From: an uncultured Erysipelotrichaceae bacterium
GTDB taxonomy: Bacteria > Bacillota_I > Bacilli_A > Erysipelotrichales > Coprobacillaceae
Length of the DNA stretch: 11,467 bases
Direction: 5' to 3'
Assembly: GCA_937917505.1 (NCBI GenBank)
Contig: CALDMQ010000117.1
Span: 1-11,467, forward strand
In this document: one piece after another, positions 1 to 6,420 of the stretch
How the letters are laid out: each line of letters begins with the position of its first letter
Position numbering within the stretch: the stretch's first letter is position 1
Notes under the pieces: generated by a model
Told to the model about the DNA's origin: nothing
What the model saw: only the letters and a program-made list of their open reading frames with translations
Databases searched by the model: none
Translations under genes and position numbers: made by a program

Positions 1-1931
1 GCTAAGTTTAATGGTGTTTGTCCACCAAATTGAGCAATGACTCCAACTGGTTTTTCTTTATCATGAATACTTAAAACATCTTCTAATGTTAATGGTTCAA
101 AATATAACTTATCAGAAGTATCATAATCTGTAGATACTGTTTCTGGGTTACAGTTAACAATAATTGTTTCAAATCCTAATTTCTTTAATGCTAAAGAAGC
201 ATGAACACAACAGTAATCAAATTCAATACCTTGACCAATTCTATTAGGTCCACCACCTAAAATCATAATCTTCTTTTTATCATGATGAATATCACTATGA
301 TCAGGTGCATTATATGTAGAATAGTAATAAGCATTGTCTTTTGTTCCACTAACATGAACTGGTTCCCATGCTTGAGTAATACCGTTATCAATTCTTTCAT
401 TTCTAATTTCAGTTTCAGAAACTTCTAAGATTTGACTTAAATATTTATCTGAGAAACCATTTTGTTTTGCTTGTTTCAATACATCTACTGGTAACTCTTT
501 ACCAATATATGTTTTAATATTTTCTTCTTCTTCAACTAATTCTTTCATTTGTTCAATGAAGTAATGTTTAATTTGAGTTAATTCAAATAATTCTTCTACA
601 GTAGCACCTTTTCTTAATGCTTCATACATAATGAATTGTCTTTGACTTGTAGGTACTGTAAGTAAGTGTAATAATTCTTCTTTTGAAAGTTCGTTGTAGT
701 TTTTCGCATATCCTAATCCATATTGTCCAATTTCAAGAGAACGGATTGCTTTTTGGAATGCTTCTTTATAAGTCTTACCGATACTCATAACTTCCCCAAC
801 AGCTTTCATTTGTGTTCCTAATTTATCTTGTGAACCTTTGAATTTTTCAAATGCCCATCTTGCAAATTTAATAACAACATATTCTCCATCAGGTACGTAT
901 TTATCTAGAGTTCCATATTTTCCACATGGGATTTCATCTAATGTCAATCCTGCGGCTAACATTGCTGATACTAAAGCGATAGGGAAACCTGTTGCTTTAG
1001 ATGCTAATGCTGATGAACGAGATGTTCTTGGGTTAATTTCGATAACCCAGATTCTGTCACTCACTGGATCATGAGCAAATTGCACATTTGTTCCACCAAT
1101 AACACCAACTGATTCAACAATCTTAAATGCTTGTTCTTTTAAACGATCTTGGCAATCTTGAGAAATTGTTAACATAGGTGCACTACAGAATGAATCTCCT
1201 GTATGAACTCCAATAGGATCGATATTTTCAATAAAACATACAGAAATCATATTGTTTTTTGCATCTCTAACAACTTCAACTTCTAATTCTTCCCAACCTA
1301 AAATTGATTCTTCAATTAAACATTGGTGAACTAAGCTAGCTTGTAATCCACGAGAAACGATTGTTTTTAATTCTTCAACATTATAAACAAGTCCTCCTCC
1401 AGCTCCACCCATTGTATAAGCTGGTCTAACAACAACTGGATATCCTAATTCATCTGCAATCGCTAAAGCTTCTTCTACACTATTTGCAATTCCGCTTCTT
1501 GCCATTTCAATTCCAAGTTTATCCATTTCTTTTTTAAATTCTAATCTATCTTCACCACGTTCAATAGCATCAACTTGAACACCTAAAACTTTTACATTAT
1601 ATTTGTCCAAAACTCCTGCTTCGTTTAATTCAGAACATAAGTTTAATGCTGATTGTCCTCCTAAGTTTGGTAACAATGCATCAGGTCTTTCTTTTTCGAT
1701 AATTTGAGTTAAACGTTCTACATTTAACGGCTCAATGTATGTTACATCTGCAGTTTCAGGATCTGTCATGATTGTTGCTGGATTTGAGTTAACCAATACA
1801 ATTTTGTATCCTAAATTTCTCAATGCTTTACATGCTTGTGTTCCTGAATAGTCAAACTCACAAGCTTGTCCGATAATAATTGGTCCAGAACCAATGACCA
1901 ATACAGTGTTAATGTCATCTCTTTTTGGCAT
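1..1931 (-). CDS. carB: Carbamoyl-phosphate synthase large subunit, N-terminal 643 residues (cut by window edge)
   Basis: This cytoplasmic enzyme makes carbamoyl phosphate from bicarbonate, ATP and the ammonia supplied by CarA, for pyrimidine and arginine synthesis. The protein starts MPKRDDINTVLVIGSGPIII and carries the GQACEFDYSG motif of the first synthetase half. An ATP-grasp domain follows at about residues 130-340 (YTMGGAGGG; NPRTSRSSALASKATG), then the oligomerisation region at about 400-550. The second synthetase half opens near residue 550 with GGGPNRIGQGIEFDYCC and is cut soon after; the family is about 1,060 residues long, so the second ATP-grasp and the UMP/ornithine allosteric domain lie outside. 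The reading frame is open throughout. The ATG at 1931 has GGAGG at 1941-1945. No carA lies directly upstream; instead there is a leader with a terminator and its own promoter. Confidence 0.98.
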   Translation of the reverse strand, partial: MPKRDDINTVLVIGSGPIIIGQACEFDYSGTQACKALRNLGYKIVLVNSNPATIMTDPETADVTYIEPLNVERLTQIIEKERPDALLPNLGGQSALNLCSELNEAGVLDKYNVKVLGVQVDAIERGEDRLEFKKEMDKLGIEMARSGIANSVEEALAIADELGYPVVVRPAYTMGGAGGGLVYNVEELKTIVSRGLQASLVHQCLIEESILGWEELEVEVVRDAKNNMISVCFIENIDPIGVHTGDSFCSAPMLTISQDCQDRLKEQAFKIVESVGVIGGTNVQFAHDPVSDRIWVIEINPRTSRSSALASKATGFPIALVSAMLAAGLTLDEIPCGKYGTLDKYVPDGEYVVIKFARWAFEKFKGSQDKLGTQMKAVGEVMSIGKTYKEAFQKAIRSLEIGQYGLGYAKNYNELSKEELLHLLTVPTSQRQFIMYEALRKGATVEELFELTQIKHYFIEQMKELVEEEENIKTYIGKELPVDVLKQAKQNGFSDKYLSQILEVSETEIRNERIDNGITQAWEPVHVSGTKDNAYYYSTYNAPDHSDIHHDKKKIMILGGGPNRIGQGIEFDYCCVHASLALKKLGFETIIVNCNPETVSTDYDTSDKLYFEPLTLEDVLSIHDKEKPVGVIAQFGGQTPLNL

Positions 1932-1940
1932 AGTTTTTAT

Positions 1941-2057
1941 CCTCCATATTCAAATTTCTTCCGTAAAAAAACATATCAATCAATGATGATATGTTACGAA
2001 AAATAGAAATATAAAAAACAAGAAAAAGGCACCTTTTGAAAATCATTTGAATATAAA
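1941..2057 (-). promoter_or_regulatory. Possible anti-Shine-Dalgarno pairing in the carB leader
   Basis: The leader-ORF segment ATATTCAAAT (2045-2054) is perfectly complementary to ATTTGAATAT (1946-1955), which abuts the carB ribosome site GGAGG (1941-1945). Two G-U pairs and an A-U pair can extend the helix into that site (2055-2057 with 1943-1945). If formed, this long-range helix would hide the carB ribosome site whenever the leader ORF is not being translated. It is inferred from complementarity only; AT-rich DNA makes chance pairing possible. Confidence 0.35.
1965..1995 (-). terminator. Intrinsic terminator / attenuator in the carB leader
   Basis: On the minus strand AACATATCA (1987-1995) pairs perfectly with TGATATGTT (1970-1978) around an 8-base loop and runs into seven T residues (1965-1971). 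The stem is AU-rich with two G-C pairs, so it may be a modest terminator that is easily disrupted. It lies 34 bases before the carB start codon and after the leader ORF. It therefore cannot serve an upstream gene and is best read as an attenuator. Confidence 0.65.
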
Positions 2058-2080
2058 TTCCATGTTTCAAATCTTGCCAT
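1994..2080 (-). CDS. carB leader peptide, 28 residues
   Basis: A short ORF sits between the carB promoter and the carB terminator hairpin. It starts MARFETWNLYSND and its last ten residues are almost all Phe, Tyr, Ser, Leu or Cys. GAGG lies about five bases before its ATG. Codons 18-28 are a U-rich tract: 23 of the 33 bases at 1997-2029 are T on the coding strand. The TAA stop (1994-1996) forms the base of the downstream hairpin, so a ribosome finishing this ORF would cover the 5' arm. This is the layout of enterobacterial pyrBI/pyrE leaders, where low UTP makes RNA polymerase pause in the U-rich stretch and a following ribosome blocks termination. Function is inferred; the peptide itself matches nothing I know. 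Confidence 0.6.
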   Translation of the reverse strand: MARFETWNLYSNDFQKVPFSCFLYFYFS

Positions 2081-2108
2081 ATTTCCTCATTCCTTTCTTA
2101 TCTCGTAT

Positions 2109-2137
2109 AGTATATTAAAAATGAGTTGTTTATTCAA
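2109..2137 (-). promoter_or_regulatory. Promoter for the carB leader transcript
   Basis: TTGAAT (2132-2137), a 17-base spacer and TATACT (2109-2114) form a good sigma-70-type promoter on the minus strand. Transcription would begin near 2102, about 22 bases before the leader ATG and about 170 bases before carB. Confidence 0.65.
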
Positions 2138-2472
2138 GATATATTTGAATCTTTTTGTAAATTTTCTTTATTGTTTAAATACGGCAAGAAATCTTCTTCT
2201 TTTTTAATTATATTGATATGAACCATAAGACGGTAAGATTATTCAGGTGTACAACTTTTTAAACTATTATCCACATATTTTGATAATTTTCCTAGATTAA
2301 CTGATAGTATTGTCGCAAGTGTATATACAATACTTTCATTCCTTCAAATTCTTCATAGTGCTCTTTACATATTTACTAAAATACGACTTCATTAAATCAC
2401 ATTTATTGCTTAAAGGAAGCAACTATCCTTGCTTATACACTCATTATTTTCAGCAAATTCTTTTTAAAAATG
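2138..2472. other. Intergenic region with no intact gene; possible decayed coding remnant
   Basis: About 335 bases between the DUF4250 terminator and the carB promoter hold no convincing gene. On the minus strand 2239-2340 is open for 33 codons plus a stop (NESIVYTLATILSVNLGKL...), and in another frame just downstream MVHINIIKKEEDFLPYLNN is readable. Both look more protein-like than random AT-rich DNA, but neither has a ribosome site or a recognisable family. The stretch may be a frame-broken remnant. A short plus-strand reading frame starting at 2310 lacks a ribosome site and protein character and is not called. Confidence 0.3.
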
Positions 2473-2497
2473 AAAAAAAGTTCAAAAAATGAACTTT
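2473..2497 (-). terminator. Terminator of the HAD-DUF4250 operon
   Basis: AAAGTTCA (2490-2497, coding strand) pairs with TGAACTTT (2477-2484) across a 5-base loop and ends in a run of seven T residues (2473-2479), two bases after the DUF4250 stop codon. Confidence 0.8.
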
Positions 2498-2498
2498 C

Positions 2499-2672
2499 CT
2501 ACTTAAATTGATTTAATTCTCTATCATATACATAATCAATAGTCTTTAATTTTTCAACAATTGCATCTTGAGAAACGTCTAAATCATCACATAATGTTTC
2601 AAGAGAATCATAACAATCTCTTAATTTCATATTAATAACACTTAATAACATCACTGGATCTTGAGGAAACAT
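2499..2672 (-). CDS. DUF4250 domain small protein (57 residues)
   Basis: The protein begins MFPQDPVMLLSVINMKLRD, continues SLETLCDDLDVS, and ends YDRELNQFK. This is the full-length pattern of the DUF4250 family as I know it from Firmicutes: a P-x-DP-x-MLLS-x-(V/I)NMKLRD opening, an LCDDLD helix, and a closing Y-(D/E)-x-x-x-NQF. The function of the family is unknown; the helical pattern suggests a small soluble adaptor or HTH-like fold, which is speculation. Its ATG overlaps the stop codon of the upstream HAD gene by one base (TAATG), and GGAG lies within the 3' end of that gene, so the two are probably translationally coupled. A terminator follows directly. Confidence 0.85.
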   Translation of the reverse strand: MFPQDPVMLLSVINMKLRDCYDSLETLCDDLDVSQDAIVEKLKTIDYVYDRELNQFK

Positions 2673-3487
2673 TAACACTCAACTCCTTTAATATATTGAG
2701 ATAGAACATATGCAATACCATCTTCGTCATTTGATAAAGTTATATAATCAGCACGTTCTTTTACGCCATCCACAGCATTTGCCATGGCAACACCTAATCC
2801 AGCATATTCAATCATACTTAAATCATTATATCCATCGCCAAATGCCATCACTTCTTCTTGTTTAATCCCTAATGATTTTACAAGTCTATCTAAAGAAGCT
2901 GCTTTATCAATTCCTTGAGCCATGATTTCAATAAAAAAAGGTGCACTTCTATAAATACTCAAGCTGTCTCCAAAAGGTTTCTTAAACTCATCAATCACAC
3001 TTGCAACATAATCAGGCTGACCTGTTAATAAAACTTTATGAATAGGATCTTTTAAGTTGTCTTTAAAATCAACTTTTTTCTTTTCAATATCATTAATTTT
3101 AGCTTCAACCTTTACATATTCATCATTAATATCTTCAGTCACAATGACATCATCTTCATAAGTCATACACGCTAAAGAAAATTCCTTTGCACGATCGTAA
3201 GCCTGTTTTGCTTCATCAATTGATAACGTTTGTTCATAAATTGTTTCTTTTGTTTTTACATCAACAACTCTCGCCCCATTAAATGACAAAATATATCCAC
3301 CATACTTCTCTAATTCTAATTCTTCAGCTTCATGGCGAAGTCCAGGTGTCGGTCTACCTGATGCAAGAACAATTTTTATACCTTGTTCTTGTGCTTTTAA
3401 TAGAGCCTCTTTTGTTTTTAATGTAATTTCATTATTTGAATTCTTTAAAGTTCCATCTAAATCTAATGCAATTAATTTATATTCCAT
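2672..3487 (-). CDS. Cof-type HAD-IIB family phosphatase
   Basis: This is a soluble phosphatase of the Cof/YidA group, which acts on sugar phosphates, FMN-type compounds and other small phosphoesters; the true substrate cannot be read from sequence. All HAD motifs are present (numbering with the ATG at 3490 as residue 1): nucleophile motif DLDGTL (D10, D12), motif II LASGR (S44), the motif III lysine in GIDKA (K196), and motif IV GDGYNDLSM (D219, D223). The type IIB cap lies between S44 and K196, and the length of about 271 residues is normal. Two ATGs are adjacent. I chose 3487 because GGAGGG (3494-3499) is then six bases away, against three for 3490. It is first in an operon with DUF4250 and divergent from the MATE gene. 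Confidence 0.93.
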   Translation of the reverse strand: MEYKLIALDLDGTLKNSNNEITLKTKEALLKAQEQGIKIVLASGRPTPGLRHEAEELELEKYGGYILSFNGARVVDVKTKETIYEQTLSIDEAKQAYDRAKEFSLACMTYEDDVIVTEDINDEYVKVEAKINDIEKKKVDFKDNLKDPIHKVLLTGQPDYVASVIDEFKKPFGDSLSIYRSAPFFIEIMAQGIDKAASLDRLVKSLGIKQEEVMAFGDGYNDLSMIEYAGLGVAMANAVDGVKERADYITLSNDEDGIAYVLSQYIKGVEC

Positions 3488-3512
3488 CATTATCCCTCCA
3501 CTTCTTTTCCTT

Positions 3513-3541
3513 ATATTAATAGATTTCCTTCTCTTTGTCTA
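3513..3541 (-). promoter_or_regulatory. Promoter for the HAD-DUF4250 operon
   Basis: On the minus strand TAGACA (3536-3541), a 17-base spacer and TAATAT (3513-3518) lie just upstream of the HAD ribosome site. The -35 box is a five-of-six match; the -10 box is weaker. Confidence 0.45.
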
Positions 3542-3586
3542 CACACTTAACACCTAAGACCCTCTCAATTACAAAAAATGAAAAAG

Positions 3587-3616
3587 ATGTCGATAAGACA
3601 TTTTTCGTGCTATAAT
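3587..3616 (+). promoter_or_regulatory. MATE promoter with an inverted repeat over the -35 region
   Basis: TATAAT (3611-3616) is preceded by TGC, giving an extended -10 element (TGCTATAAT, 3608-3616). The -35 position (3588-3593) is poor. It is occupied instead by the inverted repeat ATGTC-N5-GACAT (3587-3601), with further partial symmetry in the flanking A and T runs. This would suit an operator for a local regulator, but none is encoded beside it. Confidence 0.5.
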
Positions 3617-3642
3617 AAACGCTCAAAGAGAGGGGATTTATC

Positions 3643-4998
3643 ATGCGTACAAAAAAACAATTAGACATTTTAAATGGATCATTGTGGGATAAAATTATTT
3701 TATTTGCTTTACCCTTAGCAGTAAGTTCTATCTTACAACAATTATTTAATGCTGCAGATGTAGCTGTTGTAGGAAGTTTTTCTGGGAGTGAAGCATTAGC
3801 TGCCGTAGGAGCAAACAGTCCTGTCATTAACTTATTAGTCAATTTATTTGTTGGTTTGTCCATTGGGGCAAATGTTGTAGTGGCTTCGTTCATTGGACAA
3901 AATGATGAAAAACGTACAAGGAAAGCTGTTCATACGTCTCTTTTATTATCAATCATAAGTGGTTTTGTGTTATTAGTTATTGGTATTGTTTTTGCAAGAC
4001 CTATTTTAGAAATAATTTCAACACCTGAAGATATTTTGGATTTAGCAGTTTTGTATTTACAAATCTATTTTGCAGGTATGCCTTTTATTATGTTATATAA
4101 TTTTGAAGCAGCCATTTTAAGAAGTAAAGGTGATACAAAAAGACCTTTGATTGCTTTATCTATTTCAGGGGTTGTGAATATTATATTAAATTTATTCTTA
4201 GTTGCTGTTATGAAAATGAGTGTTGAGGGTGTTGCGATTGCTACTGTTATTTCTAACATCATTAGTTCATTAATGTTATTGTATACTTTAATGCATGAAA
4301 TAGATGTTCTTAAAGTAGAAAAAAAATTGTTACATATAGATTGGAGTATTTTAAAAAGAATTGCAAAGATTGGTATTCCTGCAGGATTACAAGGTGTTGT
4401 CTTCTCACTTTCAAATGTTGTTATTCAAACTGCAGTCAATGCGTTAGGTTCATCAGCTGTTGCAGCAAGTGCAGCTGCTTTAAACTTAGAATATTTTGCT
4501 TATTATGTTTGTAGTGCTTTTGCACAAGCTGCAACAACATTTATAGGACAAAATTATGCTGCTAAACAATATCATCGTTGTAAACAAATTACAAAATGGT
4601 CTATGCTCTTAGGAGCTATCTCTACTGTTAGTGTATGTTTTATCTTTATCATCTGTCGTAAGTTCTTTATTGGATTCTTTACAAGTGATCCAATTGTTGC
4701 AGAATTTGCATACACAAGAATTTGCATTATCTTAACTTTTGAAGTCCTAAATATGACTATTGAAATCTTATCAGGTTGTCTAAGAGGTATTGGTTTCTCA
4801 ACAACTCCTGCTATTATTTGTGTTGCTGGAATTTGTGGTGTTCGTATTTTCTATATTTATACAATCTATCCAGCCATTGCTTCTTATGCTAACTTAATGT
4901 GGATTTATCCTATAAGTTGGGTTTTTACCTCTTTATCACTCGTTATTGCATATTTCATTTTACAAAAGAAGGCTTATCCAAAAGTAACTATTGCTTAG
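3643..4998 (+). CDS. MATE family efflux transporter
   Basis: This is a cation-coupled multidrug/toxin antiporter of the NorM/DinF type in the cytoplasmic membrane. At 451 residues with about twelve hydrophobic segments it has normal length. The N-terminal repeat shows family hallmarks: LNGSLWDKIILFALPLAVSS, then LQQLFNAADVAVVGSFSG and the VGLSIGANVVVASFIGQ segment. The second repeat begins near residue 240 with RIAKIGIPAGLQGVVFSLSN and includes a matching ATTFIGQNYAAKQ. The ATG at 3643 is preceded by GAGAGGGG. The unit is monocistronic, with its own promoter and a terminator starting in its stop codon. Substrate cannot be inferred. Confidence 0.95.
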   Translation: MRTKKQLDILNGSLWDKIILFALPLAVSSILQQLFNAADVAVVGSFSGSEALAAVGANSPVINLLVNLFVGLSIGANVVVASFIGQNDEKRTRKAVHTSLLLSIISGFVLLVIGIVFARPILEIISTPEDILDLAVLYLQIYFAGMPFIMLYNFEAAILRSKGDTKRPLIALSISGVVNIILNLFLVAVMKMSVEGVAIATVISNIISSLMLLYTLMHEIDVLKVEKKLLHIDWSILKRIAKIGIPAGLQGVVFSLSNVVIQTAVNALGSSAVAASAAALNLEYFAYYVCSAFAQAATTFIGQNYAAKQYHRCKQITKWSMLLGAISTVSVCFIFIICRKFFIGFFTSDPIVAEFAYTRICIILTFEVLNMTIEILSGCLRGIGFSTTPAIICVAGICGVRIFYIYTIYPAIASYANLMWIYPISWVFTSLSLVIAYFILQKKAYPKVTIA

Positions 4999-5022
4999 TC
5001 ATGACATGTTCATGACTTTTTT
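4997..5022 (+). terminator. Terminator of the MATE gene, starting in its stop codon
   Basis: AGTCATGA (4997-5004) pairs with TCATGACT (5010-5017) across a 5-base loop, followed by six T residues (5017-5022). The first two bases of the stem are the last two of the TAG stop codon. Confidence 0.85.
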
Positions 5023-5023
5023 C

Positions 5024-5051
5024 TTGACATTTTCTTTGACATCTCTATAAT
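5024..5051 (+). promoter_or_regulatory. Near-consensus promoter of the ECF S-component gene
   Basis: TTGACA (5024-5029), a 16-base spacer and TATAAT (5046-5051) match both consensus hexamers exactly. Such a strong promoter in front of a vitamin transporter gene normally needs a repressor, which fits the palindrome just downstream. Confidence 0.8.
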
Positions 5052-5062
5052 AAGTCATATCA

Positions 5063-5076
5063 TATGTCATGACACA
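5063..5076. promoter_or_regulatory. Palindromic operator candidate TGTCATGACA
   Basis: The perfect 10-base palindrome TGTCATGACA (5065-5074), with partly symmetric TA flanks, lies some seven bases after the predicted transcription start (about 5058) and 23 bases before the start codon. The position fits a repressor site. It resembles, from memory, TGTC...GACA sites of the niacin repressor NiaR (YrxA); I could not verify this. Confidence 0.45.
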
Positions 5077-5097
5077 TATATAGAAAGGAAAAAGATT

Positions 5098-5670
5098 ATG
5101 AACACACATAAAAAAATATACACTATGATGTTATCAGCTTTATTAGTTGCAGTAGGAACAGTTATTCCTATGTTTATGCCTAAGGTTGTTATACCACCTA
5201 TGTCATTTACAATTGCATCACATGTCGCAGTTATGTTAGGAATTTTTATTTCACCAACTGTAGCAACTTTTGTAGCACTAGGAACAACTCTTGGTTTCTT
5301 TGTTTCAGGTACACCTTTTATCGTTGTTTTAAGAGCGTTATCTCATGTTATTTGGGCTTTTGGTGGTGGACTTTATATTCAAAAACATCCTGAAACATTT
5401 GCTTCTCCAATAAAATCATTAAGTTTTAACTTTGTTATGTCATTTATTCATGCTTTAGCAGAGGTTATTGTTGTAACACCATTTTATATTGGAACAATGT
5501 CTACTGAAACATTTATCATGACTGTCTTTGTTTTAGTTGGTGTTGGCTCACTTATACATAGTATGGTTGATTTTACAATTTCATTAATGGTATGGAAAGT
5601 ATTAAGCAAGAATTCAAGTATTGCTGATATATCTAATGTAAAGAAAATTTATATAATAAAAAATGCATAA
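5098..5670 (+). CDS. ECF transporter S component, possibly niacin-specific (NiaX-like)
   Basis: This is a small integral membrane protein (190 residues, about six hydrophobic segments) of the substrate-binding type that pairs with a shared EcfA-EcfA'-EcfT energising module encoded elsewhere. After a short basic N-terminus come MLSALLVAVGTVIPMFMPKV, then PPMSFTIASHVAVMLGIFIS and the glycine-rich GTTLGFFVSG, followed by LRALSHVIWAFGGG. The SFT-ASH and RALSHV motifs recall the family I know as NiaX, which takes up nicotinate or nicotinamide; specificity is inference. GAAAGGAAAA precedes the ATG. It is monocistronic, with a consensus promoter, an operator-like palindrome and a terminator. An S component for another vitamin is the main alternative. 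Confidence 0.85.
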   Translation: MNTHKKIYTMMLSALLVAVGTVIPMFMPKVVIPPMSFTIASHVAVMLGIFISPTVATFVALGTTLGFFVSGTPFIVVLRALSHVIWAFGGGLYIQKHPETFASPIKSLSFNFVMSFIHALAEVIVVTPFYIGTMSTETFIMTVFVLVGVGSLIHSMVDFTISLMVWKVLSKNSSIADISNVKKIYIIKNA

Positions 5671-5676
5671 TTACAC

Positions 5677-5709
5677 AAGAGTATTGTTTAAAAACAACAC
5701 TCTTTTTTT
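5677..5709 (+). terminator. Terminator of the ECF S-component gene
   Basis: Bases 5677-5688 pair with 5693-5704 with a single mismatch (AAGAGT...ACTCTT outer stem), followed by seven T residues (5703-5709), six bases after the stop codon. Confidence 0.8.
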
Positions 5710-5839
5710 ACACAAAACTAAAACAAAATCGGATAAAATTTAGACTCCTTTATAAAGGTCTTATGTTATCATAAATATATATAAATAAACGTTTATCTTT
5801 ATTGATATATTTTGCTTATTATCTATATTAAATTCAAAT

Positions 5840-5873
5840 AAAAAAGCAACTTCATTTTACTGAAATTGCTTTT
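5840..5873 (-). terminator. Terminator overlapping the end of rnmV
   Basis: On the minus strand AAAAGCAA-T-TTCA (5861-5873) pairs with TGAA-G-TTGCTTTT (5842-5854) and runs into a T tract (5840-5845). The TGA stop codon (5852-5854) is inside the 3' arm, so the last codons of rnmV form the hairpin. Together with the terminator at 5677 it closes the convergent gene pair. The remaining 5710-5839 shows only two short AT-rich palindromes. Confidence 0.75.
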
Positions 5874-6376
5874 ATTATATCCGCTTTTGTAATCCCCGCC
5901 ATATTTAGTCTTTTAAATAAAGTCTTTACATTCCCATAACCAAGATGAAAATAATTATAAATATTTAATCGTCTTTCTTTATCTCCTACAATATCCAAAG
6001 AAAGAAATTCTTCCCATGAAATAGATTCCTCTTGTTTATCAAAAGACACAACATGATTCAACGCTTCGATAATCGCTTCTTCCCTAGCTTCTGCAATTCC
6101 TAACTTTTTTTCACCAATCGCATCTTTTCTTTCCACAAAAGCATGTTTGACATCAGGTACTCTTTCAATGATTTTATTTCTAATAACCATACCCGGATAA
6201 TCTGGATCAGTCAAAACAATCACACCTCTTGTTTGATGAGCCTTTTCTATAAAATCAAGAATATTTTCATCTAATCCTAATCCATGTGTTTCAATTGTTT
6301 CTACATCAAATAACTTCTTTAAAATTGCTGTGTCTGTCTTACCTTCCACAACAACAATCTCTTTAATCCTCTTCAT
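5852..6376 (-). CDS. rnmV: Ribonuclease M5 (5S rRNA maturation)
   Basis: RNase M5 cuts both strands of the 5S rRNA precursor to give mature 5S rRNA in low-GC Gram-positives. An N-terminal Toprim domain is clear: IKEIVVVEGKTD with E11, then LTDPDYPG with D57 and D59. The C-terminal part (about 115-174) contains RRLNIYNYFHLGYGNVKTLF, typical of the family. At 174 residues the length is normal. An in-frame ATG at 6415 lies inside the upstream terminator hairpin. I chose 6376, which has GGTGAT five bases upstream and gives the standard N-terminus. The usual neighbours tatD and ksgA are absent. A small promoter overlaps the preceding terminator. Confidence 0.93.
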   Translation of the reverse strand: MKRIKEIVVVEGKTDTAILKKLFDVETIETHGLGLDENILDFIEKAHQTRGVIVLTDPDYPGMVIRNKIIERVPDVKHAFVERKDAIGEKKLGIAEAREEAIIEALNHVVSFDKQEESISWEEFLSLDIVGDKERRLNIYNYFHLGYGNVKTLFKRLNMAGITKADIIKAISVK

Positions 6377-6391
6377 CAAATCACCACTATC

Positions 6392-6420
6392 ATTATAAAA
6401 CAAAAAGAAATCCATGAAAA
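6392..6420 (-). promoter_or_regulatory. Candidate rnmV promoter inside the upstream terminator
   Basis: TTTTCA (6415-6420), a 17-base spacer and TATAAT (6392-6397) on the minus strand. The -35 box falls in the loop of the lipoprotein-gene terminator. The predicted start near 6385-6387 leaves only about ten bases of leader before the rnmV ATG. Confidence 0.45.

Noticed and set aside
838..1074. Plus-strand reading frame of 78 codons inside carB
   Set aside because: It is antisense to a fully open, highly conserved carB frame and has no ribosome site.
2306..2334. Inverted repeat AGTATTGT-N13-ACAATACT
   Set aside because: It has no T run and no gene start nearby to control, and it lies in probable decayed sequence.
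2310..2492. Plus-strand reading frame of 60 codons
   Set aside because: It runs into the terminator of the opposite operon, has no ribosome site, and its Phe/Tyr/Lys-rich composition is what AT-rich DNA gives.
3516..3893. Minus-strand reading frame across the MATE start
   Set aside because: It is antisense to the MATE coding region and spans the divergent promoters.
5747..5758. Perfect palindrome CCTTTATAAAGG
   Set aside because: It sits between two convergent genes beyond their terminators, where an operator has nothing to regulate; an AT-rich palindrome can arise by chance.
5785..5796. Perfect palindrome ATAAACGTTTAT with a LacI-like central CG
   Set aside because: Same convergent intergenic position with no promoter beside it; it does not fit the cre consensus.
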